Made by a program: the position numbers and the translations under genes. The notes below the pieces were generated by a model that saw only the letters and a program-made list of their open reading frames with translations, had not been told where the DNA came from and did no database searches. Source: CAZOVB01 sp964583095 (GTDB taxonomy: Bacteria > Planctomycetota > Phycisphaerae > SM23-33). Taken from it: 37,056 nucleotides of DNA. Of the stretch, positions 1 through 8,645 are shown in pieces. Position 1 is the stretch's first letter. Every line of letters begins with the position of its first letter. Location of the stretch: the NCBI GenBank assembly GCA_964583095.1, contig CAZOVB010000044.1:1-37056 (forward strand). The letters are read 5' to 3'.

Positions 1-124
1 TTTACCGCAAAGAAAGTGCAAGCGTTTCCAGTGGAAAAAACACCCTCGATGCAAGCCTCATCCATCTTCCGGACCCCGAAGAACAACAAATCTGCTTGCA
101 ACAAGGACGGCCTGGCGAGAGTAT

Positions 125-168
125 GGGGCAAATGGTTCGACCGTCGCGACGGCCGAACCATTTGCCCC
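125..168. repeat. 44-bp near-perfect palindrome upstream of the glycoside hydrolase
   Basis: Arms at 125-139 and 154-168 are exact reverse complements (15 bp, beginning GGGGCAAATGG), and the core CCGTCGCGACGG (141-152) is itself a palindrome. Only the A140/C153 pair fails to match. It lies 25 bp before the start codon at 194, so it would form a very stable hairpin in the 5' leader, or be a large two-fold operator. No T-run follows, so it is not a clean intrinsic terminator. The rest of 1-193 shows only a small hairpin at 25-37. Confidence 0.85.
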
Positions 169-193
169 CAAACCCCACATTCCGGAGACTCAC

Positions 194-2905
194 ATGCGAA
201 TTCGTCCACTCCTGCTCGTTCTTGTTCTTCTCGCCGCTGCTGCCGGGAGCCTCGCCGAGACGCCCCACGTCTGGTGGGAAGGCGAAAACCCGGCCGAGAC
301 CAACTTCCCAAAGAAGACCGGCCTGTCCGCCGAGACTTTCCCGGACGTCCGTAACAAGGTACTTTCCGAAGGAGAGTGGCTGACCAACCTTGGCAATCGC
401 GGCCGCGGGGAGCCCGAGGCCTTTGCGCGCTACAGTGTCCAGGTCCCGCAGGAGGGCAACTACAACTTCTGGGTCCGGAAATACTGGAAGCACGGGCCGT
501 TCCGATGGAGATTCGACAAGCGTGACTGGCAGAGCGTCGGAAAGGATATCTCCCTGGCCGACAACACCTACATCCGCAAATTCCTCGGGGCCAACTGGGT
601 CTATATCGGCCAGGTCAAGCTCAGCGCAGGAAAGCACGCCTTCGAGGTCCGTCTGCTGGCAGAGCCGGGACAGTCCAAGACCGCCGCGTTCGACGCCTTC
701 CTGCTGATCAAGGGGCCCTTCATGCCCCGCGGCAGGCTCAAACCGGGCGAGAAATCCGGCAAGGCCGAGGAAGGATACTTCCCCTGGGAGCCGGATGTCG
801 ATCCACTGGAAGACGACTGCCCGATCGATCTGCGATACCTCAACGAAACGGTTGCAGGCGCTAAGGGTTTTGTCCGTCGTGAGGGAAAGAACTTCGTTTT
901 GGGTGATGGCCGACCCGTGCGTTTCTGGATGGTCCAGGCCAACCTGCGGAGCATGGAGAATGCGCAAATCGACCGCTGGGCCCGACGCCTGGCCAAGTAC
1001 GGCGTGAACATGGTCCGGCTCCAGCTCAGCGATTTCTGGAACGCGCGCATCGGCAACAACCACGTCGCCTTCGAGAAGAAGCTCGAACGTCTGCACTACG
1101 TCGTAGCCGCCCTGAAGAAGCAAGGCATCTACTGCTATTTCGGCCACCTGTACTGGCATACCCATAACGACGTCACCGAGCAGGTCTTGCCCGGGGCTGG
1201 CAAGGGACGCAGGAGCATCTCAGCCTGCTTCTTCAGCGAAGATTTCCACCGATACTACAAGGACTACGTCCGCGCGATCATGACCCCGCGGAACCCCTAC
1301 ACCGGTTATCCGCTGGGGCAGGACCCGGCCGTGGCGATCGTTGAGATCTTCAACGAGTCCAGCCTGCTGTTCTGGACGTTCAAGCCCGAGAACTTCCCTG
1401 CCCGTGAGCTTGCGATGGTCGAGAAGGACTTCGCCACGTGGCTCTCGGCCAAGTACGGTTCGCCGGCCAAGGCGGCCCAGGCCTGGGGCAAGGGAGGCAA
1501 TGCCGATACCCACACGCCGGACCACCTCGATCAGGGGCGCGTGGGAATCTACACCATCGGCGCACTGACCGGGGCCGACTGGGCTGCCAATCAGCGAAAC
1601 TCCCTCCGGGCACGCGACCAGGTGCAGTGGATGGTCGAATCGATGCGGCGGTTCTACGGCAACATGAAGCGCGACCTGCAGACGCAGGTGGGGCTCAAGC
1701 AGCTCATCTCCGCGGGCAACTGGAAGACGGCCGACGTGAAGGTACTCGGCGCCCTGGAGCGATACGCCTACACCGGCTCGGACCTGGTCTGTCGCAACGT
1801 GTACTACGGCGTGGACTACGCTCCCCAGGGCCAGCAGGCCTTCTACGCCATCGAGCCGGGAGACACCTACCGCTACAGCTCCTCGCTGAAGCCCCCTGCC
1901 CAGCCGGCACCGCTGGCTACACCTCACATGTACGACTATCCGTTCATGATCACTGAGACCAACTGGACCCGCCCCAACCGCTACCGGGTGGAGTGGCCCT
2001 TCCTGATGGCCACCTACGGAGCGATGCGGGGGCTGGACGGGCCCAACTTCTTCTCCCTGGGCGCCGGCGAGTGGCAGCATCAGATGGCCGTCTGGGACCT
2101 GAACAATCCCACGCTGCTGGGACAGTTCCCCGCGATGGCCCTGGTCTTTCGGCGCGGCGACGTGGCCGAGCCGGACCGCCCGGCCGTCCATGAGAAGATT
2201 TCCTTCCAGGACGCCTACTCCCTCAAGGGCACGAAGGTCTTCCCCGTCCGGGGCAAGGATGACATGTGGGTCTCGCGGCTCGGCGAGCAGGAGTCCGGTG
2301 CGGCCGGTCAGGCGTCGGGCTTCGGCGTCGATCCCCGCTGCTTCTTCGTCGGGCCTGTGGTTCAGGAGTTCACCGACGGGCCCAGCGGGCTGGAATCGGT
2401 GGACCTGGGCAAGTACATCGACGACCGGGCCAAGACCATCCGCTCCATGACGGGGCAACTGGCGTGGGACTACGGCCAGGGCGTGGTGACGGTAGATACC
2501 CCCCTTGCCCAGGGGGCCTGCGGTTTTCTGACAAAGGCCGGCGAGATTAAACTGGGCGATGTGGTCCTGAGCAGCAGCAATGAATACGGTTCGATCCTGG
2601 CTGTTTCGCTGGACGCCGCGCCACTGGCGACCAGCAAGCGAATCCTCGTCCAGTGCGGCACGTGGGACAGGCCGTATGGTTTTTCCACGGCCAGGTCGGG
2701 GGGGTACCTGCGGATTACGGACCTGGGCAGCTATCCGCTGAATGTTCGCAGAATCGACGCCCGGATCACGCTCCCCGGCGCCGGTGGGGCCTCGGTGACG
2801 GTTCTGGACCACAACGGGTATCCGACCGATCGGAAGGCTTCGCTGGGCCCGGACGGCAGTATCGCCCTGCCGGCCGACAGCCTGTACATGCTTATAGAGC
2901 GGTGA
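194..2905 (+). CDS. Secreted clan GH-A glycoside hydrolase (GH5-like), 903 aa
   Basis: An exported enzyme predicted to cleave beta-linked polysaccharide; the substrate cannot be read from the sequence. A Sec signal peptide covers residues 1-21 (hydrophobic LLLVLVLLAAAAG, cleavage near SLA/ET). Residues 22-190 look like a beta-sandwich or carbohydrate-binding-like domain. The (beta/alpha)8 domain begins near residue 225. The motif VEIFNESS places the probable acid/base Glu at 388 after the conserved Asn, and MITETNW places the probable nucleophile Glu at 588. The 200-residue spacing is long, implying an insertion. The C-terminal 200 residues are probably a beta domain. The start is supported by GGAG six bases upstream. 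It is transcribed alone, behind the 125-168 palindrome. Family-level confidence is good; the GH5 assignment is tentative and a GH42-like or unclassified clan-A family is possible. Confidence 0.8.
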   Translation: MRIRPLLLVLVLLAAAAGSLAETPHVWWEGENPAETNFPKKTGLSAETFPDVRNKVLSEGEWLTNLGNRGRGEPEAFARYSVQVPQEGNYNFWVRKYWKHGPFRWRFDKRDWQSVGKDISLADNTYIRKFLGANWVYIGQVKLSAGKHAFEVRLLAEPGQSKTAAFDAFLLIKGPFMPRGRLKPGEKSGKAEEGYFPWEPDVDPLEDDCPIDLRYLNETVAGAKGFVRREGKNFVLGDGRPVRFWMVQANLRSMENAQIDRWARRLAKYGVNMVRLQLSDFWNARIGNNHVAFEKKLERLHYVVAALKKQGIYCYFGHLYWHTHNDVTEQVLPGAGKGRRSISACFFSEDFHRYYKDYVRAIMTPRNPYTGYPLGQDPAVAIVEIFNESSLLFWTFKPENFPARELAMVEKDFATWLSAKYGSPAKAAQAWGKGGNADTHTPDHLDQGRVGIYTIGALTGADWAANQRNSLRARDQVQWMVESMRRFYGNMKRDLQTQVGLKQLISAGNWKTADVKVLGALERYAYTGSDLVCRNVYYGVDYAPQGQQAFYAIEPGDTYRYSSSLKPPAQPAPLATPHMYDYPFMITETNWTRPNRYRVEWPFLMATYGAMRGLDGPNFFSLGAGEWQHQMAVWDLNNPTLLGQFPAMALVFRRGDVAEPDRPAVHEKISFQDAYSLKGTKVFPVRGKDDMWVSRLGEQESGAAGQASGFGVDPRCFFVGPVVQEFTDGPSGLESVDLGKYIDDRAKTIRSMTGQLAWDYGQGVVTVDTPLAQGACGFLTKAGEIKLGDVVLSSSNEYGSILAVSLDAAPLATSKRILVQCGTWDRPYGFSTARSGGYLRITDLGSYPLNVRRIDARITLPGAGGASVTVLDHNGYPTDRKASLGPDGSIALPADSLYMLIER

Positions 2906-3023
2906 AATGAAAGGTGACGGCCTCGGCAATGCCGAAAACACGGAAAATATCGTCGCATTATCGGACCACAACACCCGACATGCGCCTTTATGGATGTTTT
3001 TTTCGGCAATCGGGGATTTTAAG

Positions 3024-3051
3024 TTGAACCGGCCCGGTCACAGGTTAAGAT
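3024..3051 (+). promoter_or_regulatory. Candidate sigma-70 promoter of the PEP-CTERM gene
   Basis: TTGAAC (3024-3029), a 16-bp spacer and TAAGAT (3046-3051), 65 bp upstream of the start codon at 3116. Assigned by eye. The rest of 2906-3115 shows no other feature beyond a weak CGGC/GCCG hairpin after the hydrolase. Confidence 0.45.
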
Positions 3052-3115
3052 AAGAGCGTACTGGGAGGAATCCAGTTCAACAGGCACTATGGAAATCAGT
3101 CAGGAGGTAATACTG

Positions 3116-3568
3116 ATGAGAACAAGTTTTGTTGCACTTGCGATGGTGGGGCTTCTGGCCTCGATGGCTTCGGCGGCTATTACGGTCGAAGACATGGAAT
3201 TGACCGTTTACAAGACGACGGACAATGGGGAAACCTACGCCGCATTTATCTATGATGGCACGTTGACCCCGGCTTGGGCGGATCTGGCCCTTGCAACCTA
3301 CGACGCGGACGCGACCTGGGTGGAAGTGCCCGAGATGGCCATGACCGACCAGTCCTTCACGTTCAACGAGAGCTTCGACAGCCCCGTCTTCAGCTATGGC
3401 GGCAGTGGCGATATCTCTCCCGACGTAGCCAGCCAGTGGATCTTCACGGCCCAGGGCGATGAATTCTTCTTCGCTCCCGTGCCCTCGAATATTCCCGAGC
3501 CGGCCACGATGAGCGTTCTGGGACTCGGGGCCCTGGCCCTGCTGCGACGTCGCCGTCGCCGCGCCTAA
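3116..3568 (+). CDS. PEP-CTERM sorting-domain exported protein, 150 aa
   Basis: A small exported protein of unknown role. Residues 1-20 form a Sec signal peptide (MRTSFVALAMVGLLASMASA). The C-terminus has the complete three-part PEP-CTERM signal: the IPEPATMSVLG motif, a short hydrophobic stretch (LGLGALALL) and a terminal Arg cluster (RRRRRRA). In this family the signal directs processing by an exosortase and display at the envelope or in extracellular matrix. The mature part is acidic, Asp/Thr rich and without a recognised domain. The start at 3116 is preferred over an in-frame ATG at 3089 because AGGAGG lies eight bases before it. It has its own promoter and terminator, so it is probably monocistronic. 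No exosortase gene is in the window. Confidence 0.9.
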   Translation: MRTSFVALAMVGLLASMASAAITVEDMELTVYKTTDNGETYAAFIYDGTLTPAWADLALATYDADATWVEVPEMAMTDQSFTFNESFDSPVFSYGGSGDISPDVASQWIFTAQGDEFFFAPVPSNIPEPATMSVLGLGALALLRRRRRRA

Positions 3569-3592
3569 GCCTCACGCTCGACAAAACATAAG

Positions 3593-3640
3593 GAGACTTT
3601 GCCTTTGCGGGTATACCGCAGGGCAAAGTCTCTTTGTCTT
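3593..3640 (+). terminator. Strong intrinsic terminator after the PEP-CTERM gene
   Basis: GAGACTTTGCC (3593-3603) pairs exactly with GGCAAAGTCTC (3622-3632). An inner TGCGG/CCGCA stem closes on a small loop, and a T-rich tail TTTGTCTTT follows. It begins 25 bp after the stop codon at 3568. The same hairpin could also serve the convergent gene ending at 3680. Confidence 0.9.
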
Positions 3641-3679
3641 TGCGCACAGGCCCATCGGCGCACCCGCACCGGATAGGAA

Positions 3680-4504
3680 TTATCCCTCCAGATCGATCAG
3701 TTCGTCCCGGATATCCCGGGCAAGCTCAGCCGGCATGGCCAGAACGCGCCACCGCCCCGGCTCGTATTCCACCGCATCGAAGATGCCCCCGGCCTGGACT
3801 ACCAGGTGCCCCCCCGCCGCGATATCCCAAAGCCGCAGCCCCTTCTCGTAGAAAGCGGTCAGCCGACCCGCCGCAACGTTGGCCAGATCATAGGCCGCCG
3901 CCCCCAGGCATCGCATCTTCCGCACCCTCCCGTTCAACTGGGCCGTAGCACGGGCGATCCCCCCCCTGCCCCCTTCCGTGCTGCCGTAGCCCACGCAGAC
4001 CATCGCCTCGGACAGCTGATCAACATCGCTGACCTGGATCGCCGTCCCGTTGAGCGTGGATGAACCGTCGGGCCCGGCCGCAAAGAGTTCGTCGGTCGGC
4101 GGCGCGTAGACCACAGCCGCCACCGCATCGCCCAGGGCTGATAGACGCCCCGGGTGCTCCGGACTCTGGCCCGGCTGACCGCGATAGCAGGCGATGCTGG
4201 TGCAGTAGTACGGAACGCCGTAAAAATAATTCACCGTGCCGTCCAGCGGATCGATGATCCAGCGGTACTCTCCTTGGCCGCTGCAGCCTCCTTCTTCGGC
4301 CAGGACGGTATCTTCCGGGAACTTCTCCTGGATGGCCTTTACGATTGTTTCCTCACAAAGCCTGTCCACTTCAAGCTTTATGTCGTAGGCCATCTTTCGA
4401 TCGACCTTGAGCTGCCTGCGGGAATGCTCCCGCTGGATCTCACCGGCTGCGCGAGCTGCCTCTATCGCGACATCGAGCCGCGAAGCCTTCTCTTCTGGGG
4501 GCAT
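3680..4504 (-). CDS. Inositol-monophosphatase-family phosphatase, 274 aa
   Basis: A Mg-dependent, Li-sensitive-type sugar or nucleotide phosphatase (SuhB/CysQ superfamily). The metal-binding signatures are present: the Glu pair AEEGG (E70-E71), the family signature WIIDPLDGTVN with D85, D88, G89 and T90, and the C-terminal LWDIAAGGHLV with D227. Length is normal for the family. The start is backed by GGAGAGG five bases upstream. It is cytosolic, with no signal peptide. It lies 111 bp downstream of a lipoprotein gene on the same strand and may be co-transcribed. Whether the substrate is inositol-1-phosphate, fructose-1,6-bisphosphate or PAP cannot be decided from motifs alone, so no gene symbol is given. 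Confidence 0.88.
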   Translation of the reverse strand: MPPEEKASRLDVAIEAARAAGEIQREHSRRQLKVDRKMAYDIKLEVDRLCEETIVKAIQEKFPEDTVLAEEGGCSGQGEYRWIIDPLDGTVNYFYGVPYYCTSIACYRGQPGQSPEHPGRLSALGDAVAAVVYAPPTDELFAAGPDGSSTLNGTAIQVSDVDQLSEAMVCVGYGSTEGGRGGIARATAQLNGRVRKMRCLGAAAYDLANVAAGRLTAFYEKGLRLWDIAAGGHLVVQAGGIFDAVEYEPGRWRVLAMPAELARDIRDELIDLEG

Positions 4505-4615
4505 CCGGACCTCTCCTGGGCTGGTAGCATTCTCAATCCGGCCCGGAGACGTCCGCGCCGGCCGGGACCATTCTAGCGACCCGAACCGCCCAAGGCCACA
4601 AGACCGCCGCGTCGG

Positions 4616-5068
4616 CTACAAACTTCGCATGCTCTTGAGGATTTCAGCCTGGTAGGCGTGGAAATCAGCCGACTTTCCCCCGGCCTCCACCACATGGAGC
4701 TTCGAGCCGGCCAGATACACCGCAACCCAGTAATCGAACTGCGTGCCGCTTCGAACCTTGGAGCACTTGAGCAGGACTCCGGACATCCCGCTGGTCGAGG
4801 TCAGATCCTCCTCGGCCTTGACCTGATGCCCCTTCTGCTCCACGAGGGTTCGTTTGATGGCCTTGGCCCAGAACGCCGGGGTACCGTCTTTGGGGTTTTC
4901 CTCTGTCCGGTAGGCCAGCGTGACCCCTTCGGGACTCACCGCCCGGAACTCGTCGCGATAGTTGTCGACCTCAACAAACCCCGAGGGCGTGCGGATCTTA
5001 CTTACCTGGCAGCCGGCCAAAAGAACCCCCACCAGCAACAGTGAACCTGCAATCATCGTGCGTTTCAT
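4616..5068 (-). CDS. Small lipoprotein of unknown function, 150 aa
   Basis: Not a recognised family. The N-terminus MKRTMIAGSLLLVGVLLAGC is a lipoprotein signal with lipobox LAGC and lipidated Cys at residue 20. The mature part (about 130 aa) is mixed alpha/beta with Lys/Glu-rich segments and ends in an amphipathic helix. The start is set at 5068 because GGAGAGG lies nine bases upstream; longer in-frame versions would run into the preceding gene. It follows the DUF4349 lipoprotein gene with a 19-bp gap, so the two are almost certainly one operon, suggesting a shared envelope role. Confidence 0.75.
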   Translation of the reverse strand: MKRTMIAGSLLLVGVLLAGCQVSKIRTPSGFVEVDNYRDEFRAVSPEGVTLAYRTEENPKDGTPAFWAKAIKRTLVEQKGHQVKAEEDLTSTSGMSGVLLKCSKVRSGTQFDYWVAVYLAGSKLHVVEAGGKSADFHAYQAEILKSMRSL

Positions 5069-5087
5069 CGGTAGCATCCTCTCCGGA

Positions 5088-5810
5088 TCAGTGGCTTGCC
5101 AGAAGTTCGTCGATTCCCAGACTGCCCAGCCAGTAGAACGGCAAAGCCACCTGCAACGGCTCGGGCGACTCGGTCTGGGGGGTAAACTGCACCTCCAGCG
5201 TGGCATACTCCACGCGGTCCTGCATGTTCCTGAGCCTGCCCTTGAGGCGTTCGAGTTCTCCGGTCACCTGGGCCAGCTCCTTGTGGATCTGGAGGGTTTC
5301 CTCGACGCTGGAGGCCTTTTTCAGCAGATCCCGGTAGGTATTTGCAAGGTTCTCCAGGTTCTCTATCCGCATCTCCAGATCGGTGTACTGCTCGCCCACG
5401 TCCACGGCCTGGATCCGTCGCTGAATCACCGACCCCATCTCGGAAATCTCTTCAACGGCCTGGTCGAACTGCTCGGAGGGCACGCGGATCAGCACCGCAT
5501 CGGTATCCATCTGCTGAACGTACCCCCCGAGTCTCTGGGCCAGGGCGCTGACTTCCTGTATGGCCGGCTCGATCTCGGCCACGACCAGCCTCAGCAAGCC
5601 CTGGTAGATGATCTTTCGATCTTCCTTTTCAGGCTGCATCGGGTCGATGAACTTCATGCTGCCTTCGGGGACTTCGCTCTCCTTGGGTCCGCTGGCTGCG
5701 AGCCTCTCAGCCTGCGCGCCCCAGACCATTGCGTCTTTGTTCGCCATATGACAGCCCAGGCCGCTCCACGCAGCCAGCAGCAGAAACAAGCCCGTCGCAA
5801 GAGTTCTCAT
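5088..5810 (-). CDS. DUF4349-type lipoprotein, 240 aa
   Basis: A predicted envelope lipoprotein with a DUF4349-like core. The signal peptide ends in a lipobox-like SGLGC (Cys20). Family hallmarks seen are GGYVQQMD, IRVPSEQFDQAVEEI, then QYTDLEMRIENLENL leading into a long coiled coil (about residues 145-205), and YATLEVQF. Many DUF4349 proteins end in a transmembrane helix. Here the C-terminus is only weakly hydrophobic, so anchoring probably relies on the lipid. AAGGAG lies upstream of the ATG at 5810. It is first in the operon with the following lipoprotein. Function of the family is unknown. Confidence 0.82.
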   Translation of the reverse strand: MRTLATGLFLLLAAWSGLGCHMANKDAMVWGAQAERLAASGPKESEVPEGSMKFIDPMQPEKEDRKIIYQGLLRLVVAEIEPAIQEVSALAQRLGGYVQQMDTDAVLIRVPSEQFDQAVEEISEMGSVIQRRIQAVDVGEQYTDLEMRIENLENLANTYRDLLKKASSVEETLQIHKELAQVTGELERLKGRLRNMQDRVEYATLEVQFTPQTESPEPLQVALPFYWLGSLGIDELLASH

Positions 5811-5827
5811 ATCCGGATTCTCCTTTC

Positions 5828-5842
5828 GGGGAGTCTCTCCCC
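5828..5842 (-). promoter_or_regulatory. Leader hairpin next to the DUF4349 ribosome-binding site
   Basis: GGGGAG-TCT-CTCCCC (5828-5842), a perfect 6-bp stem with a 3-nt loop, ends a few bases from the AAGGAG ribosome-binding site of the gene starting at 5810. It could modulate translation start. No T-run is present on the minus strand. Confidence 0.5.
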
Positions 5843-5872
5843 TCGATCCCTATTGGTCTACCGTATGACCCT

Positions 5873-5887
5873 ATCGGCCCGGCCGAT
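5873..5887. repeat. 15-bp palindrome between GH130 and DUF4349 genes
   Basis: ATCGGCC-C-GGCCGAT is a perfect two-fold symmetric site upstream of the DUF4349-lipoprotein operon and downstream of the GH130 stop. It is a candidate operator or a short transcript hairpin. No protein can be named for it. Confidence 0.4.
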
Positions 5888-5954
5888 CTGTGCGCAGAAA
5901 TTCCCCGAAAAACCCCAGGCCTCTTCCTCATTTACCCGCCAAGTTCAGCCCTGG

Positions 5955-6986
5955 CTACTGCGAGAGCAGATGGTCGAGCATGTCGTCGATGGTCGTCGTG
6001 GCCAGGCCCACCACGCGGTCCGCCCCGCCGTAGTAGACCCACAACTCGTGGCCATCCGGGCAGACCGCCGCGGTCGGGAAGACCACGTTGGGAATGACTC
6101 CCACCTTCTCCCAGGACTCGGTCGGCTCCATGAGGAAATCCCTGGTCCGGGCCAGCACCTTGGACGGATCGTCCAGATCCAGCAGGGCCGCCCCGACACG
6201 GTAGACGTACTTGTTGTCCACGCCGTGGTAGATCATCAGCCACCCGGCCGGGGTTTTCACCGGGGGCGGGCCCCCGCCGATCTTCCCCTCTTCCCAAGGG
6301 GCCTGTTCCTGGGGCTTCATGAGCAGGTAGTCGTCACCTTTGCCGTAGTCCCAGGTCTTGAGGTCCTCGCTGTAAGCCAGCCAGATCGCCGGCTTTTCCG
6401 TGCCGTAGGCTTTGCCCGTCCAGTCGCTGGGCCGGTGGAGCAAGACGTACTTTCCGCCGATCTTCTCGGGAAACAGAATCCCGTCGCGGTCGTCCAGTTC
6501 CGGCGGGGTCAGGATGCCTTCAGTCTGGAAGTCCTGGAGATTCTTGCTTCGAAGCAGGCCGGTGTAGCTGGGACCCATCGGCGGAATGCCAGGCCGCGTC
6601 ATGTACGGGTCTTCCTTGGTCCGGCTGAAGAAGTCGATCTCCTCATACGCCGGGCCTGGCACGACGGTGACGGCTGCGTAGGTGATCAGAAAGTCCTCCC
6701 CGTCGCGGGTGATGCGGGCATCTTCGATGCCGCCGACCTCGTAGTCCATCACCGGTCCGTGCACGGGGGCCTCGCCGGCGCGCTGGAAGGTCCTGCCGTC
6801 GGCGCTGACGGCTAGGCCGAAACGCGACACGTAGGGCCCCAGGTCGCTGACCGCCCGGTAGAGCATGTGAACCTTCCCCTCGTGCCAGATGGCTCCGGGG
6901 TTGAAGGTGCTGACCTGGTCCCACTGGCCGTCGCGCGGCTCGAGGACGGGTTGATCGCTGTAACGCTGCAGAACGGACGAGGCCAT
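5955..6986 (-). CDS. GH130-family glycoside phosphorylase, 343 aa
   Basis: A five-bladed beta-propeller enzyme of family GH130, whose members phosphorolyse beta-mannosides (mannosyl-glucose or beta-1,4-mannooligosaccharides), releasing mannose-1-phosphate. Family features seen: FNPGAIW (residues 28-34), HMLYRA (40-45), GGIEDARIT (85-93) with the conserved catalytic-region Asp89, and IYHGVD and WVYYGGAD toward the C-terminus. There is no signal peptide, so it is cytosolic. The start at 6986 is preferred because GGAG sits seven bases upstream; longer in-frame extensions overlap the PQQ gene and have no family similarity. Some GH130 subfamilies are hydrolases, so the exact reaction is uncertain. 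It lies 119 bp after the PQQ-propeller gene. Confidence 0.9.
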   Translation of the reverse strand: MASSVLQRYSDQPVLEPRDGQWDQVSTFNPGAIWHEGKVHMLYRAVSDLGPYVSRFGLAVSADGRTFQRAGEAPVHGPVMDYEVGGIEDARITRDGEDFLITYAAVTVVPGPAYEEIDFFSRTKEDPYMTRPGIPPMGPSYTGLLRSKNLQDFQTEGILTPPELDDRDGILFPEKIGGKYVLLHRPSDWTGKAYGTEKPAIWLAYSEDLKTWDYGKGDDYLLMKPQEQAPWEEGKIGGGPPPVKTPAGWLMIYHGVDNKYVYRVGAALLDLDDPSKVLARTRDFLMEPTESWEKVGVIPNVVFPTAAVCPDGHELWVYYGGADRVVGLATTTIDDMLDHLLSQ

Positions 6987-7032
6987 CGGACATCTCCTGC
7001 AATGGATTGCGGGTCGAGACAAGCAGGACGAT

Positions 7033-7061
7033 GTTTTCCCCGCCCCCCGCCGGCAAGTCAA
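7033..7061 (-). promoter_or_regulatory. Possible promoter of the GH130 gene
   Basis: On the minus strand, TTGACT (7061-7056), a 17-bp spacer and GAAAAC (7038-7033), 47 bp before the start at 6986. The -35 is good and the -10 is poor. Confidence 0.3.
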
Positions 7062-7105
7062 GCAATAAAGGTCGCCAACCCATTGTCGCGGGAGCCCGGA
7101 TTCGC

Positions 7106-8443
7106 CTACTTCTTCCGGATGCAGTAGAGCGCCTCGCCGGTGCGCAGGAGGATGCGGTCGTCTACGGCGATGATGGAGGAGTGGCAGGGGTCCTGGCCCA
7201 TCTCGAACTGCGAGAGCTTGCGGGGCTTGTCGCCGGCGGCGTAGACGACCACCGTGCCCTTTCGGCTGATGAGATAGATTTTGCCGCCGGCCCCCAGGGG
7301 CGAAGCCCGGACCGGCCCCTTCATCTCCAGCTTCTCCTGCCAGAGCTGCCGGCCGCTGTCGGGGTTCAGACATGACAGAACCCTGCGTTTGCCGTCAACC
7401 ACGTAGAGCCTGCCCTGGTAGAGCAGCGGCGCGGAGACATCCGTCGTAGGGGCCTGGTGCTCCCAGAGAATCCGCTTGTCCTCGGCCATGTCCCCTGTCT
7501 CGATATCCAGTGCGAACATGGGGCGGTTCTGCGGTCGCGTGACGTAGACCTTGCCCTCTCCCGGGGTGGGACAGGCGACCTGCCTCTGCCAGACCTTTCG
7601 GTCGTCCGGCTGATACGCCCATCGCCAGAGCTCCTTGCCTGTGGCAGGGTCGTGGCCTGTGACGTGTTCGCCGCCGGCCAGGATGATCTGCGTCTTGCCC
7701 TCATGCGTTACGGGAATGGGCGTGATGTACCCTTCGGTCGATTCGTCCTTCACCCCGGGCTCGATGCGGCGGATGTGCTTCCAGAGATCGTCGCCTGTTC
7801 GGGCGTCGATGGCCAGCAGGAACGATTCCTGCGGTTTGAAGTCCTCGGGTCGGTCCCTCTTGGGAAGGTAGCGATGCGGGTTGCGGTTTCGAAGAACGGG
7901 GATGTAGAGCCTGCCGTCCATCAGCAGCGGAGAGGAAGCGAAGCCGAACTTGATGGTCAGGGGCCCGTGGTCGGCCGGCAGGTCGCGCTGCCAGAGGGGT
8001 TCGCCCTCGACGGTAAAGCCGTAAAGCCTGCCCGTACCGAAGAGGAACCACACGTGCTTTCCGTCGGTGACCGGAGAAGGGCTCGCGCCGTTGTTTCCAC
8101 CGTTGAACTTGGGGTTCTCGCCGCAGTTGTGTGACCAGAGCTCCCGGCCGCTTTCCAGGTCCATCGCCAGGGCCAGCAGCTCGCCGGTATCCTCATTCAC
8201 GCTGGTCAGGAAGATCCTCTTGCCGCTGACGACAGGGGTCGAGCCTCCCGGTCCGGGCAGGCCCTGCTTCCAGGCCACGTGCTTGTCGCCTTCCCAGGTG
8301 TCCGGGAGATTCTGCGCCCTGGCCGAGCCGTCAAAACGCGGCCCTCTCCACTGGGGCCAATCTTCTGCCACTGCCGGCAGCGCCGATGCAAGCAGAGCCA
8401 GGGCGATCAGAAGGGACGTACAGCCACGGGTGAGTGTATTCAT
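7106..8443 (-). CDS. Exported PQQ-type beta-propeller repeat protein, 445 aa
   Basis: An exported propeller protein of the PQQ-like/BamB-like fold. Residues 1-26 are a Sec signal peptide (hydrophobic SLLIALALLASAL, cleavage after AVA). The mature protein opens with WPQWRGP, a hallmark of a very large paralogous group in Planctomycetota. It continues through about seven or eight blades with the repeated pattern of Gly-x-x-Leu-Trp turns (SGRELWSH, TGDDLWKH, TGKELWRW, SGRQLWQE). There is no evidence of a catalytic PQQ dehydrogenase site, so it is more likely a scaffold or binding protein. GAGG precedes the ATG. It is divergent from the PRC-barrel gene across a 275-bp region. Confidence 0.88.
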   Translation of the reverse strand: MNTLTRGCTSLLIALALLASALPAVAEDWPQWRGPRFDGSARAQNLPDTWEGDKHVAWKQGLPGPGGSTPVVSGKRIFLTSVNEDTGELLALAMDLESGRELWSHNCGENPKFNGGNNGASPSPVTDGKHVWFLFGTGRLYGFTVEGEPLWQRDLPADHGPLTIKFGFASSPLLMDGRLYIPVLRNRNPHRYLPKRDRPEDFKPQESFLLAIDARTGDDLWKHIRRIEPGVKDESTEGYITPIPVTHEGKTQIILAGGEHVTGHDPATGKELWRWAYQPDDRKVWQRQVACPTPGEGKVYVTRPQNRPMFALDIETGDMAEDKRILWEHQAPTTDVSAPLLYQGRLYVVDGKRRVLSCLNPDSGRQLWQEKLEMKGPVRASPLGAGGKIYLISRKGTVVVYAAGDKPRKLSQFEMGQDPCHSSIIAVDDRILLRTGEALYCIRKK

Positions 8444-8645
8444 CTCAGTTGCCTCGGGAATGTGAATTCGGTTTGCTTACTACCATGCTAGGCACTTCCT
8501 GGCAGAAAACAAGCCGCGCCCTGACTCGCGTCACCGGACTGCAATTGCCTTGGACGCTGCGTGTCGGGCCTGTCCTCTGCCAGGGCATCAGCCGTCGCAA
8601 GTGCTTCTGCATCTTCGGTCGGGAAGGCCTGGGCCAAGTAGCCGG

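Noticed and set aside
2..2974. Long minus-strand reading frames opposite the glycoside hydrolase
   Set aside because: They mirror a GC-rich coding gene with signal peptide and catalytic motifs on the plus strand, have no ribosome-binding sites and no recognisable domains.
4962..6815. 617-codon plus-strand frame across the lipoprotein and GH130 genes
   Set aside because: It crosses several well-supported minus-strand genes and their intergenic gaps, and its translation shows no family features.
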